Assembly (NCBI GenBank): GCA_013214445.1
Contig: JABSPG010000073.1
Location: forward strand, 1-11,914
Length of the DNA: 11,914 nt
Direction: 5' to 3'
Source of the DNA: Ekhidna sp.
GTDB lineage: Bacteria > Bacteroidota > Bacteroidia > Cytophagales > Cyclobacteriaceae
Shown here: positions 6,828-11,914 of the stretch, piece after piece
Layout: every line of letters starts with the position of its first letter
Position numbering within the stretch: the first letter of the stretch is position 1
Notes under the pieces: model-generated
The model's input: the letters and a program-made list of their open reading frames with translations, nothing else
What the model was told of the DNA's origin: nothing
Databases searched by the model: none
Made by a program: the position numbers and the translations under genes

Positions 6828-7663
6828 TTGCCAGTGATTTTATTTACAAAGATATCCAACGCTCTGTTAGCCTTAAAATAATAGTGTGGAAGTGCACCAA
6901 CTTTCAAATCGACGAGGGAGGGAAATTTGTTTCTTACGCTTATGGATTTAGCGGGTTTTGAGGTGCTAATATTCACTTTTTCATCGGTAAGCTTGATTCT
7001 ATTTTGATCTTCAAGTTTGAGCAGAAGAATCGTGAGAAGTGATTGATCGTCTTTGTGGTTGTAGCGGTTCGCTCCTTCAGGCTTGATGCACTCTTTGATG
7101 AGTGAGAGCTTTTTCCAATTATGGATGAGCTTTTCTATTTCACCGCATTTCATCGAAAATCCAAATGTATTCCCAGCTCTATTGGGTTTATGATAAAAGT
7201 GATCGGGCACCTCTAGATAGTCTAGGGTTGCTTGAAGTGTCCACTCTTCTAAAGTTCCCGAGCCACTGATTGGTGCGTAGCTGCAGGTATTTTCAATTTC
7301 ATTCCAAACAGGAGTGAGTGAATTTAGGATATAGTTGGCGCTATCCATCCACAGAAAGTTACCTCTAATTTTATCTGCCGTTTCAGCAATTAAGATTGGC
7401 TTCCAAGAGTATGTTCGGTACTTTGGTTTGACGAATTCAGGATATAAGCGAAAGTCAAATCTCTTGAAGGAAAACTTATCTGATTCCAAACTACTAAGCT
7501 TCTCCATCTCGTCAACCTGAGCATTGGACATCCCAATGTCATAGATTATGAACTTGGAATTCAGATATTCCTTTTCTCTGTTGTAAGAATATATAAGCTG
7601 CTTGAGATTTTTGAAATAAGCCTCATCTGCTGCAGATATGATATGATTGGTTTGTTTATGCAT
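6824..7663 (-). CDS. DUF1647-like putative glycosyltransferase
   Basis: With the ATG at 7663 the protein has 279 aa; in-frame ATG 7687 or GTG 7690 would add 8-9 polar residues. I prefer 7663 because the fold begins almost at once (HIISAADEAYFKNLK, 7-21) and the overlap with the transporter gene is then only 8 bp. The pattern resembles the DUF1647 GT-A-like group: FIIYDIGMS (38-46), FSFKRFDFRLYPEFV (64-78), YSWKPILIAETAD (85-97), NFLWMDSANYI (102-112) with a D-x-A in the DxD position, and RYNHKDDQSLLT (200-211) near the end. Such proteins are thought to be nucleotide-sugar transferases, but the activity is not established. There is no signal peptide. Its TGA overlaps the next gene's TTG start. 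Family placement is from memory of the motif pattern, hence moderate. Confidence 0.7.
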   Translation of the reverse strand: MHKQTNHIISAADEAYFKNLKQLIYSYNREKEYLNSKFIIYDIGMSNAQVDEMEKLSSLESDKFSFKRFDFRLYPEFVKPKYRTYSWKPILIAETADKIRGNFLWMDSANYILNSLTPVWNEIENTCSYAPISGSGTLEEWTLQATLDYLEVPDHFYHKPNRAGNTFGFSMKCGEIEKLIHNWKKLSLIKECIKPEGANRYNHKDDQSLLTILLLKLEDQNRIKLTDEKVNISTSKPAKSISVRNKFPSLVDLKVGALPHYYFKANRALDIFVNKITGN

Positions 7664-9281
7664 CCTGCATTTCTGTGATTTTTCCATCACGGAGTTTTAT
7701 CACACGATCTGCTAAATCGAAATATCGATCGTCGTGAGTTATCACGATTTGTGTTTTTCCCATTTCTTTTAGCATGGGAAGTATTTCCTTGTAGAAAATT
7801 TCCTTAAACAGAGGATCCTGATTTGCCGCCCATTCATCAAAGAGATAGATTTCTTTATTTTCCAGAATGGAGATTATAAGTGCCAGCCTTTTCTTTTGAC
7901 CTTCGGAAAGGTTCTTGGTTGTAAACTTATGATTCTTTATTTGAACCTTTTTTTCAAGCTTAAAAAGCTTGATGAGCTTTTCACCATGAATTTGTAAATA
8001 CTCTTTATCTACATTGAGAAAGTCTTCAAAAAGATACGAATCGACAAAAACTGCTGAAAACCTCGATCGGTAAGAGGAAAGGTTGGATTCGGTTATTGTT
8101 TGGTCTCTGTAGCTTACGGTTCCTGAAAGAGGTGTGTACAGTCCTAGTAAGAGCTTTGCTAGCGTAGTTTTTCCACTTCCATTTCCACCAACAATAAATA
8201 GCATTTCCGAATCTTTAATTTCCAGATTAATTGGCCCCATCGCAAAATGTTGATCTACATCGGTATGATAATAGCTATGTTCCATGCTCGATAGTGAAAT
8301 GACGGATTTGCTATCATTTACTATTTCCAAAGGTGCCAACCCTTCATTGTAATCGCCATCTGGTTTTAGTTCTAGACCTACGATATTAATTTGTTCTAGT
8401 GCTACGTCTAATCTCTTTAGACCACTTAAGAAGCCGGCTGCAGTAGAAAGTGGTGCAAGTGTAAAGAGGACTAGTGTTAGGTAATGCCCGAAGAACTCAA
8501 GGGTGACAAACTGGTAGCTAAACACGGCAATGATCAGTAGAGCAATTCCGAGTAGTAGAATCATATCTGTGGCTCTATTCATAATAGCGGCAACAACACT
8601 TTCCTTCAGATAAGCTTCATTTTGCCTGTGGCTGGATGGTATTATAAAGTCCATTAAAAACCTCTTCTGAGACTCCTTGTTTAAGACAAGCTCCTTAATA
8701 CCAAATACAAGACCATGAAAGTAGTCGAAAATATCATTTAGATGTGTTCTGGATTGCTCTTCGTATTTCCGTATAAATGGAAGAACAATTTTTGTAAAGA
8801 AAAACACGCCCACAAAGATCAGGACTGTAGCTCCAGACAAAAATGGTGAATACCATACCATGTACGCCAAAATGCCTATTATGGAGGCAAGTCCAGTAGT
8901 CACATTTGGCAAACGGTCAATCGAATATGCAATGGTTTTAACGTCTTCTGTAAGAATAGGGAGCATCTTCTTTTGATGATGCTCCATTGTTTCGAAACTA
9001 GCTTTCAAAAAGCTATTTGATAGCTTAATCCTAAGCTGGTGAATAATCTTTTGAGTCATCTTGGAAACAGAGTAAGACGAGACTATTGATAACAATCCAT
9101 AGCAGACCCAGTAAAGAAAGAACCTTTTCAAAAAGTCTATAAGAATAAACTCATTTCCTTGTATTGATTCATGGACGGTCTTAATAACCATTGTCGAAAA
9201 CAACCCAGTAAGAACACTTGAGATGGCTGCCAAGAAAAATAGCTTCTTTGAAGAACCTATTAGTAGTCGAATTACCTGCAT
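7656..9281 (-). CDS. SyrD/PvdE-type (cyclic peptide export family) ABC transporter
   Basis: This 541-aa half-transporter has an N-terminal membrane domain fused to an ATPase. Six helices lie at about 14-36, 53-73, 129-147, 151-169, 237-257 and 263-285. In the ATPase, Walker A is GGNGSGKTT (365-373), the signature is LSEGQKKR (458-465), Walker B is EIYLFDE (477-483), and the H-loop is ITHDDRYF (514-521) with His516. FSAVFVDSYLF (408-418) replaces the usual Q-loop Gln by Asp, and DEWAANQDP (482-490) follows Walker B. Both are hallmarks of the SyrD/PvdE group that exports syringomycin, pyoverdine precursors and some RiPPs. It probably acts as a homodimer in the inner membrane. It heads an operon with three glycosyltransferases, whose reading frames overlap its end and each other. 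Family is clear; here the cargo may be a glycoconjugate rather than a peptide. Confidence 0.9.
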   Translation of the reverse strand: MQVIRLLIGSSKKLFFLAAISSVLTGLFSTMVIKTVHESIQGNEFILIDFLKRFFLYWVCYGLLSIVSSYSVSKMTQKIIHQLRIKLSNSFLKASFETMEHHQKKMLPILTEDVKTIAYSIDRLPNVTTGLASIIGILAYMVWYSPFLSGATVLIFVGVFFFTKIVLPFIRKYEEQSRTHLNDIFDYFHGLVFGIKELVLNKESQKRFLMDFIIPSSHRQNEAYLKESVVAAIMNRATDMILLLGIALLIIAVFSYQFVTLEFFGHYLTLVLFTLAPLSTAAGFLSGLKRLDVALEQINIVGLELKPDGDYNEGLAPLEIVNDSKSVISLSSMEHSYYHTDVDQHFAMGPINLEIKDSEMLFIVGGNGSGKTTLAKLLLGLYTPLSGTVSYRDQTITESNLSSYRSRFSAVFVDSYLFEDFLNVDKEYLQIHGEKLIKLFKLEKKVQIKNHKFTTKNLSEGQKKRLALIISILENKEIYLFDEWAANQDPLFKEIFYKEILPMLKEMGKTQIVITHDDRYFDLADRVIKLRDGKITEMQDA

Positions 9282-9293
9282 AGATTTGCAAAT

Positions 9294-9434
9294 TTAGTTT
9301 CTTCTTCTGTCAAAGTAGTTATCTAATGGAGTAGTACTATCGCCAAGTTTATCGATATGTTCAAGAAAAAATCCAGGAATAGATATCTGAGCGATCGATG
9401 AAAAACTGGAAAAATTATTCATTAGAGTTGACAT
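9294..9434 (-). pseudogene. N-terminal stub of a third Wzi-family paralogue
   Basis: A 46-codon frame (ATG 9434, or ATG 9422 giving 42 codons) ends in TAA just 12 nt before the transporter ATG. Residues from SSIAQISIPGFF to DKLGDSTT match wzi copy 2 at 21 of 24 positions. At DNA level about 75 bp from 9331 to 9405 align without gaps to 11133-11207. Nine codons differ silently against three amino-acid changes, so the piece diverged while still under protein selection. The putative signal peptide is too short and weak (MSTLMNNFSSFSSIAQ). In-frame codons upstream of the ATG (FSSLL) and a TAA suggest decay of the original start. The rest of the barrel is gone, apparently replaced by the transporter gene. 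A functional small peptide is the less likely alternative. Confidence 0.65.
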
Positions 9435-9476
9435 CAGAAGAGAGGAGAATTATTCTGGCCACAACGATACGGGTAA

Positions 9477-9737
9477 GGGAGATTTTCTGTTCAGCATTTT
9501 CTTACCTTAAACGCACAATGGTGGACATGTGAGTGGTATAAAACAGACCAAACCTCTCTGGCAGCAGACCTTTTGGAGGAGAAGGTTTTTAATGAGAAGA
9601 ATAGGGGAGGTAATGATGTGCTGGATGAGGGTATGCTAGATTTATTGGAGCGAATTGAAATGTCATTTTGCCTTTCACAAGAGGCATGTCCAAATGTGAC
9701 GATACAAACATTAAAGCGTCTTCATTTTCAACGATAA
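9477..9737 (+). pseudogene. open stretch without start, possible gene remnant
   Basis: The plus strand is open for 86 codons up to TAA at 9735-9737, with no ATG until codon 54. The translation is rich in charged and aromatic residues (WWTCEWYKTDQTSL, then LADLLEEKVFNEKN-like and LDLLERIEMSF) and looks protein-like and partly helical, unlike random AT-rich DNA. Just upstream, a different frame reads RREENYSGHNDTGKG, which could be the same gene before a frameshift near 9474. I do not recognise the family. It fills the space between the wzi stub and the end of wzi copy 2 and runs against both. Chance openness is possible. Confidence 0.35.
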
Positions 9738-9760
9738 GGTCTTATTTGAAGCTTTATTCA

Positions 9761-11248
9761 TTAAAGTTTTAGGAGGGTTCCAGCTCCAATGTAGAAGTTG
9801 ACCCTGTCTGATAGAAAATACTTGTTGTAGTTGTAGCTTAAAGAGGATTCAACTAAAACTTTCATCGATTTATAGTCTTTTCGGAAGAATCCATTGATTG
9901 AGTATTCAATATCATGTCTGGCAAAATCTGCAATGTTGGTAACAAAATAATCACGGTTATATTCAATTCGTTGGAGAAGCACTCCAACGTCTATCTTTGG
10001 ATAGGAAGTTACGATACTGAGATGATCACTATTACCACCAGGGCCAATGCCGGCACCTAAAATTTGGCCATTGTGTGTGTAACCATTTCTATTAACTGAG
10101 TGAGCATAGTAAGAAGGAGTAGCCCTCCACAAAAAGGCTTGATTTCTAGATAAATTTGTGTGTTCATATCCAATTAGTGTCTTGTTGCCTTTCTTAGTTT
10201 TTATCTCTTTTTCTAGCCCTATAGTGTATGCGCGTGTATGTTCTGGTTCAGAGGCTGTGAATCTGAACTTTGAACTTGAGGTAAAATCGTTCTTAGCAAA
10301 TTCTGCATAGACTCGAAGGCCTACCTGCTCAAATTTCCAGTCCATTGTTACAGACGCTAGCTGATCGAATGCATCGTTTGGCGAAAGGGTATCACCATTA
10401 AGAACTCCATCATCTAAAATGACGAACGTAGAAAAAAGGTCTGCGTTTTCAAAGAATTGGGTCTGCTTATATAGTGACTTGTTGAAGCCAAGCTTTAAAC
10501 CAGGGAGAAAGCTGGGAGCGAACGCTACGGTCAGCATGTTAATATACCTTGCGTCATTTTTATGATTTTCATCGTAGTAGTCAGATTCATCGAGTAGACC
10601 AATTATTAGATTGGTTTCAATTTTTCCAATAATCTTATTTTTTATGCGAATCTGAGTCGGTTCTAACCCAAGCCTAAAATGAGGAAAACCACCAGCTTGT
10701 CTACTTAAGATGATGGGGTTAAAAACAGCAGGACCTAGAGAGTAGTTTTGAGTTGAAAGCGCCGCGACAAAATTTCCAGTGTTAAACCTTATCTCACTTT
10801 GCCCAGGGTGTATTTTCATAAATACCCCCTCTCCATATTGCTGTACCCAATCTATTCTATTTGAAAACTGGTACCTAAAGTCTGGGGCGTCATCCCCCCT
10901 GAAGTGTCCGGAATTCTGAGCTGCAAAAAGTACAGGAAAAAAAGTGTATGACAGTTTGCCGATTCTCCCATTAAAACCACCATGTGCCTCTAATCCAAAC
11001 CCTCTACCAACCCAGACGGCCCCATCATTTAGTGCTCTAGGATAGTCCGTATTAAGCGAACCCTTCAACATAGGATTAAGTAGGTTGAAGCCGGTTTTGG
11101 GTTGTTCTCGGATAGACGTGTATAGCGACAAAGTTGTGCTATCGCCAAGTTTATCTATTCGTTCCAGATAAAAACCGGGGATCGATATTTGAGCTGTCGA
11201 TGAAGAACAAATCAGAAGTAAAATTAGAAGTGTAATGGATCTGCTCAT
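9761..11248 (-). CDS. capsule assembly Wzi-family outer-membrane protein (copy 2)
   Basis: From ATG 11248 the protein has 495 aa. That start gives a normal signal peptide (MSRSITLLILLLICSSSTAQ, cleavage before or after Q20). A GTG at 11281 would add 11 polar residues and is rejected. Blocks shared with copy 1 include NDGAVWVGRG (74-83), LSYTFFPVLFAAQN (99-112), RIDWVQQYG (131-139), HPGQSEIR (147-154), LSTQNYSLGPAVFNPIILSRQAGG (164-187) and, near the end, NGYTHNGQILGAGIGPGGN. The core S-N-N-A of copy 1 is S-R-Q-A here. Beta-strand character continues to the C-terminus (FYIGAGTLLKL), as expected of an outer-membrane barrel. It is transcribed alone as far as visible. Its role is presumed to be in surface glycan assembly. 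Overall similarity to copy 1 shows old duplication rather than a recent one. Confidence 0.85.
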   Translation of the reverse strand: MSRSITLLILLLICSSSTAQISIPGFYLERIDKLGDSTTLSLYTSIREQPKTGFNLLNPMLKGSLNTDYPRALNDGAVWVGRGFGLEAHGGFNGRIGKLSYTFFPVLFAAQNSGHFRGDDAPDFRYQFSNRIDWVQQYGEGVFMKIHPGQSEIRFNTGNFVAALSTQNYSLGPAVFNPIILSRQAGGFPHFRLGLEPTQIRIKNKIIGKIETNLIIGLLDESDYYDENHKNDARYINMLTVAFAPSFLPGLKLGFNKSLYKQTQFFENADLFSTFVILDDGVLNGDTLSPNDAFDQLASVTMDWKFEQVGLRVYAEFAKNDFTSSSKFRFTASEPEHTRAYTIGLEKEIKTKKGNKTLIGYEHTNLSRNQAFLWRATPSYYAHSVNRNGYTHNGQILGAGIGPGGNSDHLSIVTSYPKIDVGVLLQRIEYNRDYFVTNIADFARHDIEYSINGFFRKDYKSMKVLVESSLSYNYNKYFLSDRVNFYIGAGTLLKL

Positions 11249-11813
11249 AGTTTTTTTAATCAGTGATATTTTTTGCGTCACGGAAAAGGTTTTTCTTTTT
11301 GTAAAGATAAATTTTCGAGACTGTGGTATTATCTTTTTGTCATTAGAAATAGCGACTCTGTTCTTTGAATTTCAAAGAACAGTATTTTTGTCATGCAGAT
11401 CAAATACTACTTACTAAATAAGTAAATTATAGTATTGTTTAAGGTTTTTGACTTCTTCAAGGACCAAAAAATCAATTTTAGAGGTGCAGATAAAAAAGAC
11501 GTATTTCAACTGTAGTGCCTGATTCAGTTGTCTTTCTTTTCAAGTGGACGATTCATTTAAATTGTTAACTACTAGCGACATAATAATTTAAATCTGAGCG
11601 GATATTAATAGATGCTGATAAAATGGGATGACGATTCAATTCCAATAGTATTAAGCCCATGCAAAAATATCTATCTAGGCAAACTCCTAAGATGATGACC
11701 CTGTTTTAGGAGAAGGCTACAAAGTGTTTGATGAATAATAATAAAGCTTACTATGATTTCAAGCTAACCAAATGGTGGAGTTTTTAGAAAAAGTTTGGAG
11801 TCATTTCTCAATT
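11249..11813. other. 565 bp without a convincing gene, upstream of wzi copy 2
   Basis: This AT-rich stretch must hold the wzi copy 2 promoter. A minus-strand TATCTTTA at 11309-11302 is one base off the TAnnTTTG -7 consensus but has no partner box. It also contains the palindrome at 11358-11382. Short protein-like frames occur at 11612-11695 (27 codons, MLIKWDDDSIPIVL...) and, one frame over, at 11691-11738 (DDDPVLGEGYKVFDE then stops), which could be remains of one small frameshifted gene. The 60-codon plus-strand frame at 11235-11417 is composed mainly of Phe, Leu and Ile from AT-rich DNA and is not convincing. Confidence 0.5.
11358..11382. promoter_or_regulatory. 25-bp near-perfect palindrome upstream of wzi copy 2
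   Basis: Arms CTGTTCTTTGAA (11358-11369) and TTCAAAGAACAG (11371-11382) are perfect inverted repeats of 12 bp around a single T. It ends 110 bp upstream of the wzi copy 2 ATG. The perfect symmetry with almost no loop suits a dimeric regulator's operator. On the plus strand it is followed by TATTTTTG, so a weak AT-rich terminator for a plus-strand transcript is the alternative. Confidence 0.5.
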
Positions 11814-11912
11814 TTATCTGTGGCTTTTTAGCTCAGTTGTAAGCTTCCCTAAAAGTTGTCCATTTAAAATTAGAGTTGGCTGAGCCCCAAGGCGAAGCAT
11901 ATTTTCTAACTT
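11814..11912 (-). CDS. possible C-terminal fragment of a gene cut by the window edge
   Basis: A minus-strand frame enters from the right edge and is open for 32 codons to TAA at 11814-11816. It reads ENMLRLGAQPTLILNGQLLG followed by KLTTELKSHR. The composition is protein-like, with a Gly-Ala-Gln-Pro-Thr stretch and a basic helical end, but I do not recognise it, and the open length is too short to exclude chance. If real it lies in the same orientation as wzi copy 2, about 565 bp upstream of it. Confidence 0.28.
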   Translation of the reverse strand, partial: KLENMLRLGAQPTLILNGQLLGKLTTELKSHR

Positions 11913-11914
11913 TA

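Noticed and set aside
9752..9770. CTTTA-TTCAT-TAAAG-TTTT hairpin at the end of wzi copy 2
   Set aside because: Only five A/T-rich pairs; too weak to call a terminator, and it faces the plus strand, where only a gene remnant ends.
9331..11207. The wzi stub and wzi copy 2 as direct repeats of a mobile element
   Set aside because: The 75-bp match is protein coding, diverged mostly at silent sites, and has no terminal inverted repeats or target duplication nearby.
11249..11281. GTG start for wzi copy 2
   Set aside because: It adds a polar 11-residue stretch before a complete signal peptide that already begins with ATG at 11248.
11235..11417. 60-codon plus-strand ORF overlapping the start of wzi copy 2
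   Set aside because: Its Phe/Leu/Ile-heavy sequence reflects AT-rich DNA and the antisense of a signal peptide; it overlaps the palindrome and has no recognisable feature.
1..11914. CRISPR array, rRNA or intact insertion sequence
   Set aside because: No regularly spaced repeats, rRNA-like stretches or transposase motifs were seen on either strand.

Overview
The window looks like chromosomal DNA from a Bacteroidota bacterium, probably a Cytophagales-type marine or soil organism. The grounds are the AT-rich composition, the near absence of Shine-Dalgarno sequences, promoter boxes of the TAnnTTTG type, signal peptides cleaved before Gln, and two Wzi-family outer-membrane proteins of the Bacteroidota style. 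The lineage is an inference from gene content, not from a marker gene.

Left part (1-2646, minus strand). This is a housekeeping operon read right to left: a small lipoprotein of unknown function, an AcpS-like 4'-phosphopantetheinyl transferase, the endolytic murein transglycosylase MltG, a YbgC-like hotdog acyl-CoA thioesterase, and tRNA-Ser(UGA). The genes are 18-19 nt apart or overlap (TAATG). The tRNA is followed by a hairpin at the window edge.

Middle (2647-9281). A divergent promoter region separates that operon from a plus-strand pair: a capsule-assembly Wzi-like outer-membrane protein (wzi copy 1) and a class I SAM-dependent methyltransferase. Converging on it, with only two bases between the stop codons, is a tightly overlapping minus-strand operon. 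Its order is a SyrD/PvdE-type (cyclic-peptide-export-like) ABC transporter with fused membrane and ATPase domains, a DUF1647-like glycosyltransferase, a membrane-anchored GT-A-like glycosyltransferase with a DDD motif, and a third GT-A-like glycosyltransferase.

Right part (9282-11914). Immediately upstream of the transporter lies the N-terminal stub of a third Wzi paralogue, closely matching the N-terminus of the intact second copy (wzi copy 2, 9761-11248). Between them is a plus-strand open stretch that looks like a gene remnant. Upstream of wzi copy 2 are a 25-bp nearly perfect palindrome and about 560 bp without a convincing gene. A possible C-terminal fragment of another gene enters from the right edge.

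Taken together, the accessory part reads as a surface-glycan or glycoconjugate locus: export ATPase, three sugar transferases, a methyltransferase, and two outer-membrane Wzi-type proteins that may hold or pass the product at the cell surface. The stub and the decayed reading frames between the wzi copies suggest that it was built or reshuffled by recombination among wzi paralogues. The actual product cannot be named from sequence. The SyrD-type exporter is unexpected here because no peptide synthetase and no convincing peptide precursor are visible.
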